From: Psoroptes ovis
Lineage: Eukaryota > Arthropoda > Arachnida > Sarcoptiformes > Psoroptidae
Length of the DNA stretch: 64,000 nucleotides
NCBI GenBank assembly: GCA_002943765.1
Contig: PQWQ01000013.1
Coordinates: forward strand, 930,001 to 994,000
Direction of reading: 5' to 3'
Shown here: positions 1 to 12,198 of the stretch, piece after piece
Position numbering within the stretch: the stretch's first letter is position 1
How the letters are laid out: every line of letters begins with the position of its first letter
Made by a program: the position numbers and the translations under genes
Notes under the pieces: model-generated
What the model was told of the DNA's origin: nothing
What the model saw: the letters and a program-made list of their open reading frames with translations, nothing else
The model's database searches: none

Positions 1-146
1 TTTGCATACATTTTACTCATTGCAAACATTTTGCAATTTGTCATAGAAAATCATAATTTAAATAATTTAAAACAATAATTGAAAACCACAAATTAATTTT
101 CTGTGGTTTTGAATTATTCAAATACAATATAATGTTATGCATATGG

Positions 147-165
147 TCATCATCATCATCATCAT
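147..165. repeat. (TCA)n microsatellite
   Basis: Six uninterrupted units; this trinucleotide (ATC/GAT) is the commonest short repeat in the window. Confidence 0.9.
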
Positions 166-359
166 ACATATTTGACCATCGTTCGGTCAATTAAGTATAC
201 TTATTCGTATACGAATTATTGAAGAAAAGAAAAGAATGACCATAAAATAATGAACATGTGTATTGAATATAATGAACGCGTGCCAATCGCTAATCAATTA
301 TTAATCAATAATTTAGCAAAGATATTTTTTGAGAATTTTACTAATTAAAAACATTCAAA

Positions 360-376
360 TGACCTTACGGTGACCT
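360..376. promoter_or_regulatory. Perfect DR5 of the nuclear-receptor half-site AGGTCA
   Basis: On the plus strand the sequence is TGACCT, five bases (TACGG), TGACCT; on the minus strand this is AGGTCA twice, 5 bp apart, the second preceded by AA. Nuclear receptors bind such direct repeats (family knowledge). Whether it is used is unknown. Confidence 0.35.
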
Positions 377-1694
377 TTTACTATGAAGGCTCAAACTAAT
401 CAAATTCAGAATTTTCAATTGTTTTTGTGAAGAAATAATTTATAATCCCGTATGCAAACAATTAGCCTAAATCATTTTTCATTTGCTGATGACTAACTAG
501 TGTCAAACCATGATTTATTGTATTCAAATTCAATTCAATTATGATTGAATTAATTTAATTGATTTTTTTGTGTATATTAAAATGATCGTATTTGGTAAAG
601 AAATGAATGCATCAATATCAACATTAGTCGTCGATTTTTATAATTATTAAAATAATTAATTGCTTTTGATTATATAAAATTCACACACTCAATTCTTACC
701 TTTTAAAGACGATTAGAAAATTAAAATGGAAAAATTGTCTTTGTTATTTCTGTTGAAAATTTTCACATTTGTTTGTTATTAATTGTTGTGTAATAAATTA
801 TTTGCAAATTAAGGATTTGTCAGGAATATTTGTTATTGAAGTTCAAACAAAATTATCAAAATTTAAACACAAAATACAACACGAAAATTAATAAAACGTT
901 GAATAATCACTGATGATCTGATTAGTTATCTGATTAAATATTGAAATATTGCCTGTTCAACGATGTTTAATGTTTGTCGAATTAAATTAATTAAAATTAA
1001 AGATTTTTGAAATAAATCACAGGTGTAAAGAAGATTTAAACGATCAATTTTAAATTGATTTCCAACTAATTTAAATTAATTAGAGAATCAATTCATTTAT
1101 TGAAGCACAATCACTTGGAAAACATTCTTAAATAAAAAACATGTCTCAGAAAAAGATGTCGAAAATTTTCTCTGAAAAAACTTTTCAGGAGCAATTTACG
1201 AATTTCAGTGAAAAAAAAAATTCAATTTTAAAATAAAATTTTCAAACAAAATTAAATTCGAAAAATTCAATAATGATCATTATCAATGTGATTCACTGTA
1301 CTTGTCATCAATCAATCGATAGATCGAACGAATGAATGATCAGAACTGAAATGAATTTGAATCGAATTTTGCTTTGTTGTTTTCAACATTTGTTTATTTA
1401 TTTTCAATTGAAAATAATTCATAAAACTTTGATAGCAGACACATTTAAACACACGAACAAAGAGTTGTCATTAATTCTTATCATTGAAAATTGTTTGAAA
1501 AAAAACTGAAAATTTTCAAATAAATTTCAAAGAAATCTTGAATAGTCATTGGTTATCAATGTTTGTATGAGCGTATGTTTTTGTATGTTTTTTAGATGTT
1601 TATGATTTGATGATTCGTGAAAAAATAGTCACGAACAATGTGTTGTTTAGTTCAATTTAGTTTCAAAATTATTTTTATCAAATTATTTTTTTCG

Positions 1695-1721
1695 TTTTTT
1701 TTTTTTTTTTTTTTTTTTTTT
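1695..1721. repeat. Poly(T), 27 nt
   Basis: Uninterrupted run; no flanking target-site duplication or coding sequence suggests a retroposed tail. Confidence 0.9.
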
Positions 1722-3409
1722 GTTCAAAATGAAATGTGAAATCCCACCTATTTTTCTCACTCAACAACTTTCAATGTGAGTGTGCAAGTGTGTGTGTGTG
1801 TTTGTATATATGTTTGAAAATTTTATATATTATTGAAAACAACAATGCAAAAACACTGCAAAAAAAATTGAAATGAGTGAATACAAATGAATGAAATAAC
1901 AAACAAACAAACAAATGAATGAGTGAAGAAATTTGAAGATGGACAAATTTTTTTAATGAAAATTCACAATTCTGACAATTCTTGAATTCTTGAATCAATG
2001 AAACATGTTCCATGCATGATGTTCATTTGTATGATAAATATATGAAAAATGATGACAGTCTATGAATGTTGAAATAGATTCTTGAAGATTCAAAATTGGA
2101 AATTCTTGTCATTTCTTTCTCCTCTCGAATCGATCATCATTCAAGATCGGTTGATTGATTGATAAAGAATTTCGTCGATGATATGCACAAATTATTTTCG
2201 AAGAAAAATAAAAAAAAGCGAAAATTCAAAATCAATCAAAGAATAATTTGAATAATTTTTATCGAAAGAATTGTTTGAATTGTTCTTCATTGATTCTTTT
2301 GTTTGCCGCTGATGATTTGTGTGATACTAAATTCTATTGAAATTGTCTAAATGATTCTGGTGTTATTAGATGATTCTGTTGCCGTTTCTTTTTTTTAATT
2401 TCTCTCTGTGCTTTAAAATAATAAATTCTGTGATAATAACAATAATAATTTCTGTTGTTTTCTTCGCTCAACACAGCAAAAAAAGCGACGATTTGGTAAA
2501 TAGAGGCGAGAAAAATGTTCATATATTTGAAAATGAATGAACGTGTGCTGGTGTGTGTGTTCACAACACAGTGATACACAGAAGTAGCGGTGTGAAATTA
2601 CGAAAATCATTGGCGAAAAAAACTTGATTCTTTCTTTGTCTCTCTCATTTTATTCATTCATTCATTTAGTTCATTTCAAACATTTTTCACACTAAAACAC
2701 ATTGAAACATACACACACTGAAATTGATGATGATGATGATGAGATATCGAAACGCTGAGAAAATTGAGCAAAAAGCTATGGAGTTCAATCACAAAAAAAA
2801 TTGATGATTATTTAAAGCTTGTTTTCTCGTATGTGTATGTTATCATTGTTTAGACAAGTTGGTTTAACAAAAATATATCTATCAATTCATTGATTTTTAT
2901 TATTTGAATGGAAAACAAATTGAAAGGAAAAAAATATCAAAAAAAAAAAAAAATATGGAAATAAATTATTTGATTGGTCAAAAATGTTTGCCGATGACGA
3001 CAAGAACACACCTTTTTCAGGGTTGGGCTTATTTTATTTTGATTTTTCTGGCTAAAAATTTGACTTTTTCATTGATTCATTCATTTAATCATCATCTTTC
3101 TATACTGTGATTGTGTGAAAATCAACAGAAAAAGAGTGTCGATAAGTGTGTATAAGAATCTGTGTAATGATATTTTGCTCGATAGATGAGCAGAAACTCC
3201 GACAAAATCATTGAAATTCATTGAAATCCATAGAAAAAATATGTGCCTAGAAAATGGTGAAGAAATTAAATGTGAAGATAAAAAAAATGATAAACATTTC
3301 ACACATGACGTATCATTTTTTTCTCGACTATTTCTTCGACTATTTTCTCGAATTTTTTCAAATTTCCATCCATCCAAACATCCATTAATCGACGATTATT
3401 CGACAAACT

Positions 3410-3890
3410 AACAGCAGCAGCAGCCATTCAAACAACTGCAATTTGAAACAATCCGTTGTGTGCATGTGTGCTTCTGATGCAGCCATCGGTCGATGGTACT
3501 GATGACTGCACCAGAGAGCGAGAGATGAAGATGGATGGATAGGGATGGAAAGAGACGGAGAGGGATGCGGAGAGAACAAGTGCAAGCTGCTGCCGTTTTT
3601 TGATCGAAAACCTAAATGACTACTACAGCCATTTGGTTGCTTCATAAAAGTCGCTACTTCTCTGGTTAATGTTGAATTCGAAAATGATGATGATGATATT
3701 TTGCCCCCCATTTACACGCCCCTATTTCGATGATCATCATCTGGAAATCACTGTTTTTTTGGACTTAATAATCGACGATGTTTTACATGGAATTTTCGTG
3801 TTTTACATTGTTCAATGTGTTAGTTTCAGTGTGTGTATTGGTATGTAAGTGCCTGTCTGAGTGAGTGCGCGCGAGGAGCCTTCCACAAAT
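3410..3890. promoter_or_regulatory. GC-richer island with GAGA-rich purine tract, possible promoter or enhancer
   Basis: This stretch is visibly richer in G+C and CpG than its surroundings. It includes an almost all-purine run at about 3513-3578 with repeated GAGAG motifs. There is a TATA-like ATAAAA at 3644-3649 and TCAGTG (arthropod initiator-like) near 3826. GAGA motifs mark promoters and Polycomb/Trithorax elements in insects (family knowledge). Function here is inferred. Confidence 0.3.
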
Positions 3891-3988
3891 ACAATATACA
3901 GACACGATTCGTTCTTTGATTAACTTGAAATGATTCATTTTTTCATTTTTTTCATTCAGGGCGCAAATTGTTCACATCTCGTCGATAA
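3778..3988 (+). CDS. Candidate two-exon transmembrane micropeptide (hypothetical)
   Basis: Exon 3778-3844 begins ATG and encodes MFYMEFSCFTLFNVLVSVCV then Leu-Val. A GTAAGT donor starts at 3845. A strong acceptor (T-rich tract ending CATTCAG) ends at 3959. Joining them gives a 31-residue peptide: a hydrophobic helix of about 18 residues, then WRKLFTSRR and a TAA at 3986-3988. One membrane span with a basic tail is the layout of small regulatory membrane peptides, but I recognise no homology. Using the overlapping GTATGT donor at 3841 gives a different, also short, tail (GANCSHLVDNIHLE). A GC-richer GAGA-containing island with a TATA-like ATAAAA (3644-3649) lies just upstream. The call rests on splice sites and frame only; chance is a real alternative. 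Confidence 0.2.
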
Positions 3989-4989
3989 CATTCATCTCGA
4001 ATGATGATGATGTTTTTGATATGGAAGAAAATTTGCTGTTATTTTCTCCAGAACGAGAGAGAATGGTCTGAAATCCCTTGAACTTTTAGCTTTCTTTCGG
4101 TCTTTATCTGCTCGACAAGCGCAATCGATTATCGTTATTAAATTCAATCTCACTTCAGCAGCTTAGTAATTTCCAGTAATTCTTTTGGAGTAAAGTGAAG
4201 AATTTGATGAAATTCATTACATTACACTTACAGACTCTGTAAATGATTATGCTATGAATGGATGATTGAATTTTGGAACGCGATCGATTTAAGATTCGAT
4301 TGGCGAAATGAGAAAGTTTAAGAATAATAAATGGTGAAACACATTTGAATCATTTGTGAGATGATGAAAGTTTCCCAAAAAAACCATTATAATCGTAGAA
4401 TTTTCGAAAAATTTCTTAATATAAAGTTCTTGAGGGTCAGAATTTCATAATCGATTCTAGATCGAATCGGTGGTCATTCCAGGAATAGAAAAATATCATG
4501 ATCATAACCAATGATCGGTGGGACTGTTCAATTCTAACGAATTGAGTCGAATTCATTTCATTTTTTCTCGACTTTGCTAATCGGCTCATTCAATATCAAT
4601 ACATTCATATTTATTCATACACGAAATTCGGTGGTTGGTGATGATTAATAACAGTAATTTAATTTTGACACTATCAAGCATCGATTCGTATATGGAATTG
4701 TTTGGATAACTACAAAAGATTCAAAGATACAAAGCGCCATCGTTATCGTTACGGTTGATTGCTTCCAAAAACACTTATTCGTTAGGATTCTCTGTGATTC
4801 CTCCTCTTCGATTCTTTTTCTCAAATCGTTCATCTCGATTGACAACATGAATGACAATAGACTCCTATTCAGTTCACAGAATATTCTCTTAATATTCTTG
4901 TGTGAATATTTTGAGCATTATCGCAAGTATATTCAACAGAAACATGAGTCATTTGAACAGTATTTGAACCCGATAAAACATTGAAAACG

Positions 4990-5160
4990 ATGTTTTACAT
5001 GTGTTTTTGCCGATTGTTTGATTGCTTGTGCAGAGCATTGTGCCCTAGCATTATTAATGTTATGATACGATTCACGCAAAATATTCACGATGCTTTGAAA
5101 GTCAATTATGTTGACAAGTCTATAAGGAGATTATACTGCTTCGATTTTTTACAAATTTAG
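4990..5160 (+). CDS. Hypothetical Cys-rich small ORF (56 aa)
   Basis: ATG at 4990 (context AAAACGATG) opens a 56-codon frame ending TAG at 5158-5160. The N-terminus is MFYMCFCRLFDCLCRALCP, with cysteines at 5, 7, 12, 14 and 18, then a mixed-charge region (NVMIRFTQNIHDALKVNYVD) and LYCFDFLQI. Clustered N-terminal cysteines beside hydrophobics could be lipidated, if it is expressed at all. Composition is less AT-driven than most frames nearby. No homologue is recognised and the length is within chance expectation for this DNA. Confidence 0.15.
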   Translation: MFYMCFCRLFDCLCRALCPSIINVMIRFTQNIHDALKVNYVDKSIRRLYCFDFLQI

Positions 5161-5828
5161 TGAATTCTTCTTTCGGAATTGGTAAAATTTTCAATATTTT
5201 CAATGTTCACTAATACTTACACAAATATAAACATGCACGGAATATTTCAAGATTTGTAAATTGATTTTTGTTTGTTTGTCCTGGTCTAACATACACATGT
5301 GTGCATGTGTAACACACGTGGGTGTGTGGCTGTGTTGAAGAATTTCTTTCGATTCATGGAGTTATTTCGAATTTCTTACTTTATGAATCGAATAATTTTA
5401 GATTTCGATTTTTGGATTCTGATTCTGACGATATTGGCTGTCAAATTTAGTTTTATTTATTTGTAGAAGATGAATATTTATTCATTTGTTTATAATCATC
5501 AAAATTGAAGAGTGTAAGAATTGAAATATTAACTTTATTGAAAGGAAAATCATACACAAAGACAAGTACCAAAAACTGTTTCATACACATACAAAAACAC
5601 CAAACTCAGACTAATATTGAATAATAAATATTAATCGATCATGTCAGTTAATGGAAATCTAAATCAAATATGTTTCGATTTAGTTCAGCTTGATTTAAAT
5701 GTTTATTTTTTAATGTTTATTGCTGCAGCTTGCCAATCTTTGAAAATTTATCATTTGCACATGTTTTCTTTTGTTTGGCACAAAAAAATTCAAAAGAATT
5801 CAAGAAAAAACTGAAAATTCACCCAAGT

Positions 5829-6811
5829 TTACATTTCTTTGAATTTTTGAAAAGAACATCTTGAAATTATTCTGTGGTAATCCGTAGAAAACCTGAAAAA
5901 AATCTATTTTCAATTGGAAGAAAACTGAACGAGTAGGATAGAATGCGGAAATTTGAATTGAATTGACGTTCGTTTTATTTTCTCAAGAAAATTAATTTTA
6001 ATATAATTCAAATTAATTTAAATTTGATTTAAATTAGATTTAAACACACAAACTCGAAAATATCGAATCATGATTGCAATTAAATCATCATTTTACCTGA
6101 AATGATACCTACCGTTTTTGCCTGATTCGATTGATCTGGAAAATCTTTGAAATAATAATTTGAATTGTTTGATCAAATGTATAATTGGCGTGTGATGATG
6201 ATGATGATCATGAATGGTAATGGCATGATGGTGATTTGCAATTCACAATCATCAAAATCGTTGTAATTCGTCATTCGCATTCATTCGTTATCATAATTAT
6301 ACATTAGCCAGCAGCCATTATTCACTAAATTACAAATTGTAATGATTATACAAATCATCATCATGATCATCATAAGATTATTCACATTCACATTACATTA
6401 CACATGATAATGATTTGAATTTGTAAAAAAAATTAGAAATTCAGAAAAATAACTGATCCCATTCACACAAATAGAGTATGTACATTTACAATCATCATCA
6501 TCATCATCATCATCATTGTCGATTATGGACATCGTGAAATGTGAAAATAATCAGGTCAAAATTTGATGATGATAATGCCCAATACACTCCTTGTTGTAGC
6601 TGTTGATGATGATTTACAAGAAAATCAAATCATTTTACTGCAATTAAATTTAATTCAATTCAAAACGAATCCATCAATGCAATCATCATTCATCAAATCA
6701 TTCATTTTCATCATATTTTTAGACCATGTTAGACTTTTGAATATTTCATGTTTTCGCTCAGTTGTGTTCACACAACTCTCGGTGCACAACTCGCGAATCA
6801 CGTAATTTTCA

Positions 6812-6847
<36 letters not shown>

Positions 6848-8116
6848 GTCATCATGTTTCTCTGAGTGAAAAAAAAGTTTTCACCGAAATATTTATGAAA
6901 AAGTAATGCAAAGTAACTGTATCACTAAATTAAGACCATTGACCATATTCATATTCATTCAAAATGAATCATTCATAAGTGTAGTTCCTGTGCATTTCCA
7001 AGCGCTCCTACAATTATCAAATGAAATCATAATAATCATTTATAAATTTGATTACATGTTTTTTCTGTTTCTTTTGTTTTGCGCATAATGTTGACCATTA
7101 CAAATCAAACGATATCAACACACACACATTGGCACACATAGACACACAAAGACTCATATAGACTCAGATAGACACGCATAGAACTTATCTAAATGATAAT
7201 TTTCATGGAATAATGAATAGTTTCGAAACGAACGAAGAGGATAATTGAATTTTAAAATTCTCACCGAATCGAATGGTGTTTGCAAATCACTGCCATCGAC
7301 AGAAATCAAAGAATCACAGAATTGTTGCCATCCTGATGATAATAATTCATTATGATAACAATTTTTATTACCATTATTAAATCATTCAGTTTTATGCAGA
7401 TCATCAATGATTTAATCGGATTTTTTTGTTTCATAAGATCCGAAACGGTATAATTAATGTCATTATTGCTCATATATTGTCATTAACATTATGATATCGT
7501 TTTTTTGTAGTAGATCGTTGTATTGTTGATAATGATCTATTCTCAATGATAATCATTTTTTGGGAAATTTTTCGTGAAAATTTTCCGGAACATGTTCCAA
7601 CAAATTCCAGCATAATCACGGATTCATCAGTGCAATCATGGATACCTGAATGCAATCATTTACCGTGTTGATGATGATGGCAATGGTGGTGATAATTTTG
7701 ATTTTTTCGGTACTGATTTTGGTACGATTTCATCATTCAAAACTGCAAAATAAAAATTCTCATGACTTTTTTTGAAAATGATAATCTCCATATTCAATTA
7801 TCATTTAGTTATGACCACCAAAAACGACAACAGCAACGGCCAAAAAACGTGTTGAACGTGGTCTCATATTCATAAATTGTTTTCATCCATAGAATTAATA
7901 AAAATAGTAATAATAATTTTGAAATGGTGAAATGCTGATGATATGATCATGATGATTACGTTTATAATGATATTAATAATGATAATAATAATTACAAATT
8001 TATAATAATAAATCTCATTGTATTATGCAAAAATGGATTGAAAAAAAAATCTCCTCACCAATGCAAATGATAATCAATGATGGCACATATAATTTCGCAT
8101 GATAGCCAAAAATCAT
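5829..8116 (-). CDS. Candidate multi-exon small secreted protein gene (hypothetical)
   Basis: A phase-consistent chain can be read on the minus strand: 8116-8059, 7332-7265, 6135-6113 and 5892-5829. Exon 1 begins ATG, encodes MIFGYHAKLYVPSLIIICI (signal-peptide-like) and ends before GTGAGG. Exon 2 lies between ..ATCATCAG and GTGAGA and contains WQQFCDSLISVDG and DLQTPFDS. Exon 3 is 23 nt between ..TTTTCCAG and GTAGGT (INRIRQK). Exon 4 follows ..TTTTTTTCAG and reads FSTDYHRIISRCSFQKFKEM then TAA. The total is 70 residues with a basic QKR site, which would suit a processed peptide. An alternative terminal exon, 7645-7470, also fits exon 1 in phase and encodes HDCTDESVIMLEFVGTCSGK. An alternative signal-like start, MNMRPRSTRFLAVAVVV, occurs at about 7874-7806 but with a weak donor. 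No homology is recognised. Confidence 0.25.
6491..6516. repeat. (ATC)n microsatellite
   Basis: About 8.7 perfect units. Confidence 0.9.
6815..6843. repeat. Poly(A), 29 nt
   Basis: The longest homopolymer noted. It follows a slightly GC-richer stretch (CTCGGTGCACAACTCGCG), so a retroposed tail was considered, but nothing recognisable precedes it. Confidence 0.9.
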
Positions 8117-11100
8117 TTTTGCGTGACCATTTTCAGTAAAAATTGACGGATTTTTGAATTTGGCGCGCTCTTGACAGGCTCTTCAATAGTACCACGATTT
8201 TGAATTCATTTTTCATGGCAAATCATCAATGTATCTAAATGTGAAATGAACTTGATCAAAATCATTCATATTGAGATTCATTTTCTACTGATGTTGATTC
8301 TTTTTTTAAATTTGATTTATTTGAATTTGAATTTTGACAAATTCTCTTTCTCTTTCCCATTGATTTTCTATGAGAATTTTTTCATGAATAAAAATTGGAA
8401 ATTTTTGGATTTTTTTATCGGTATCAAACACGGGTGGTCCAAGGGCCATTGTTTTCTTGAAATATTTTGATTTTATCATTTCAAAAATTGAAAATTTCAA
8501 AAGTGTCACACAAACACCACCACAAACATTTGATAATGTCATTGATTTCATTACGATTCTGCTCCTATTTTTCTCTCTGTTTAGGCATTAATTAATAATT
8601 TACAATATTTGACCTCTTTGATATTCACGAGTCCTTTCAGATCATTGAATTTCAATAAAAATTACGATATTTTTAGAGCAAAATATTGAATATCAGTCAG
8701 AACAACAGCCACCTAGGCAAACAACAGCTTGTGTCAGCTTCGCCAGATGACAATTGTTTTTTGTCAATTCGATTCAATTCATTCATTGACAATTTTAATT
8801 TTTTCAATATATTTCTACTCATTGTTCGAATCAATAATTTGTTTCCAAAATTGTTGTGACAAAATTGATAAAAATCTACCTTCGTGTATATCCTCTGTCA
8901 CTCGTATCGCATTATAACAATATTTTCACATTGTTATCTGCTGTTTATCATTGTTTTTGTTTTTATCAATACCTGTCCATCTTGCGTGTGTTGTTTTATT
9001 TTCATGAATATTTTTCCTGTCAAATTCAAATCCATTCAAATTCAATACGCTGTTTCATTCAAATAATTTTTGTAACGAATACAAATATTGAAATATTTTA
9101 TTGAAGCACGAAACATTAGAAACAAATTGTAGAAAAATGTCACACATCCATCCATCACAATTCACGATTGAAAAATAATAATTCTTTGAAAAATGAATGA
9201 AAATAAAATAATTTTTTTCCCAAAAAAACAAATGACAATTCATTTGTTTATTCATCCATTGAAAACGAATGAAATTGTTGCTTGTGTTGGTGGTGGTGTA
9301 GAAGAAATAAATAAACAAATAAATGAATGAAAATTCAGAACCAATCAACCAGAAGTCTATCAGAATTTTCAGGTTTTTACTCAAGTTTTATTCTTGGTTT
9401 TATGCGCACTTCGTTGCCGTTTCTACTCATCTCGTTACCATTGATATTCAGCATATTAGACAGACATTAAACAAACATTGAACAGAAAAACACGCACAGA
9501 TACATGCCAAAGCAACCAATTGATAATTTATGACGAAATTCAACTGGTGACATTTATTTGTTTTAAATTTAGATGAAATAAAAAAAATAAATAAACAAGT
9601 TACAAATTTGAAATCGGATACATTTTCGACAATGACAATCGATGGGTTGATTGTTTTATTTATTTGTTTTGTATTTTCAAAACAACAACATTAAATTGTC
9701 AATTTCCTCCAATTTGTTTTTGTTATTTCCCTACTAATCAGCTTCAATAATAATTCAATGAATAATAAATCAATGTTATTGATTCGACAATGTCAGTAAT
9801 AATTGTAATGTGTTTTTTTATGGGTAAAATTATGAATAGAAATTGAATATCTCTTGTTTTAAATCTTGAAATTTGCAGATGTTTCAATTTTAATACTGAT
9901 AATAATGAAACAGATTAATAAAATTAATTACAAAATAAAACTCTTCAGGTAAAGCTCTGGAAAATCGATTTACTTAACTTCAAGAAATTGAAATTAATTC
10001 AAAAATTCTTCACTTCTGTGGCCACCAAACAAGATTACAACTTTAATTATAATTTATTTCCAATTAATTTGTGAAAATTGTTTATTTATTCTTTCGATTT
10101 TGATATGGCTCTCTATTCATTTAATGAATTCAAATATCTCTATCTACACATCTCTCTGTATCTATGTGTTGCTTGCTGCGCAAGATATTGCTTGAATGTC
10201 ATTCACACAATGACAATGATTATGAATTTCTTCGATGATTCTACATATACTAAGCAGATGGTCAATTATCATTGGAAAAATATTTTTTCTTAAGCAGCAA
10301 TCAAGAACACCAACCATGTTGGTATGTTTTGCCATAAACAATGAAATTTAAAATCCAACCAAATAAAAACCAGATCGATCATCATCATCATTGTTTGTTT
10401 GATCTATGATAAATATGAATGTATATTTCATTTCATTCATTTATTTATTATATGAAATTGATAATAAAGATTTTATCAGTCAAAATCAAGTCAACAAATA
10501 TCAAATGAATGATTCAAATGACAATGAATATGCACTTGGTACACACAAACACACACAGACAAACATATGCAACAAGCACACCTTAGCCATAGGGGGAATC
10601 ATATTGCTGTTGTTGTTGTGAGTACAATTTACAAATTATTCATTTCATTCTATTTTGTTCCGCATTTCATTCGATATATGTGTAATCATTTGTTCGATTT
10701 GTACAAATAATATTGAATTTGAATGAAAAATATGTTTTCTAGCTTTATTGTTAAATGTGTCTAATACATTTATGACGAGTAAATATTTTTTGCCTCCCAC
10801 GATAATGAAATTTTTGTTTGATGATGATGATGTGAAAATGATTTCGATGAAGAATATTCAAACACACAAACAGATACACTTTAAGATGTTCTCACTATTT
10901 CTTGCCAACTGCCAATACACACACAGACATATTCAAGAACACACATCACCTTTTCATCTTGTTCATCAATCAAACTATTTGTCTGTGTATGGTAGTGAAG
11001 TATTGAATACTGAAGTGTTTTGAAGTGAATACAAAGCATTTTTAGTCAATGATGTTTGTTGGTTGATGCGTAATGAGGTTTGATTTGTACTTGATTCATG

Positions 11101-12173
11101 ATGACCACAACACATCAACGACAGGTTATGTTTCAGCATTTTTCAAATAAAAAATTTTCAATGAAATGATTAATCATAAGGCAAAATCAAATTCATATAT
11201 GAGAGGTTGATGTTTTGTTTTCCAAATCTTTGAATATTTTGATTAATACGATTCTTTTGTGGCCAAAAATAGCTAAGAAATTCGCAAGAAAATCTCAGCC
11301 AAAACCCCTAAAAACCATTGCGTGATTCAACCTGTTAGAATCAACCAAATTGTTTGTAAGGAATGATGATATTACAAACACGAAAATTTTCAATTTTCAA
11401 TTTTTCATTTCCTTGTCATTCCTTCAAGGTATTCATATGTATATCGATTTACACCTTTTATTTTTGAGAAATTAAATATTTCAAAGATATTATTCGGCAT
11501 TGAGCATTGTGTGTGGTCACACACACAAAACAACAACTGTTATTCTTTTTGGTAATTCGATTGATTGGATAATGATGATGATGATCATGAGGATGATGAT
11601 AATAACTGGTGGTGGTGGTGGTTGCGGTGGAAAAGCTCGAGGTCATCGAAACCTGAATTTTCAATGAATAAAACAAAAACGATAAAACAATTGACATCAT
11701 TGAATTAAGATTGATTATATATGATGATGATAATAAAAATATCAATGGCTTCAGTAATATGTGAATTCATGAATGATTATATTTTTATGAAATTGAGCAA
11801 AGAAAAAAATTTACGAATCAATTGTTGCTGGTAGAATTAATGGATATCAAGTGGTGATTAAATGGTATGGTAATCTAATCGAAACAATCGAATGATCGAC
11901 CACCAAAATTGACATAAATTAATCGTATCGAAACAATTGAAAATCAAATGACTTTGAACCTTTTTATTTTTGAAAAAGCCAAAAAAAACCATCAATGAAC
12001 AAGAACGCCCATAGAGTTATGGTATCTTGAATAATATGGGTATTGGGTAAAGAATCAAATTTCATGAACATCATCAATCAGGTCAATTAAGTACCAAAGG
12101 TTTTTAAAAGGATCTCATTGAAAATATTTGTAAATTGACATTTGTTTGTTTGTCTGGATCATTATGGTTTAAA

Positions 12174-12198
12174 TTTAAAAGGTTTCACGCCTTTTAAA
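12174..12198. repeat. Perfect 9-bp inverted repeat
   Basis: TTTAAAAGG, loop TTTCACG, CCTTTTAAA. Seen directly. Confidence 0.55.

Larger units (their letters stand above)
1..3400. other. AT-rich DNA without a recognised gene
   Basis: Apart from the DR5 site (360-376), the T27 run and small (GT)n/(GAT)n tracts, I see only short open frames whose composition follows the AT bias. Confidence 0.6.

Noticed and set aside
6770..6843. Retroposed element ending in the A29 run
   Set aside because: No recognisable SINE, tRNA-like promoter or target-site duplication precedes the run.
8306..8551. 81-codon minus-strand frame containing MALGPPVFDTDKK
   Set aside because: The GC-richer patch is open on both strands, and there is no splice or homology support.
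9360..9460. 25-codon minus-strand frame MLNINGNEMSRNGNEVRIKP
   Set aside because: Too short, no splice sites, no context.
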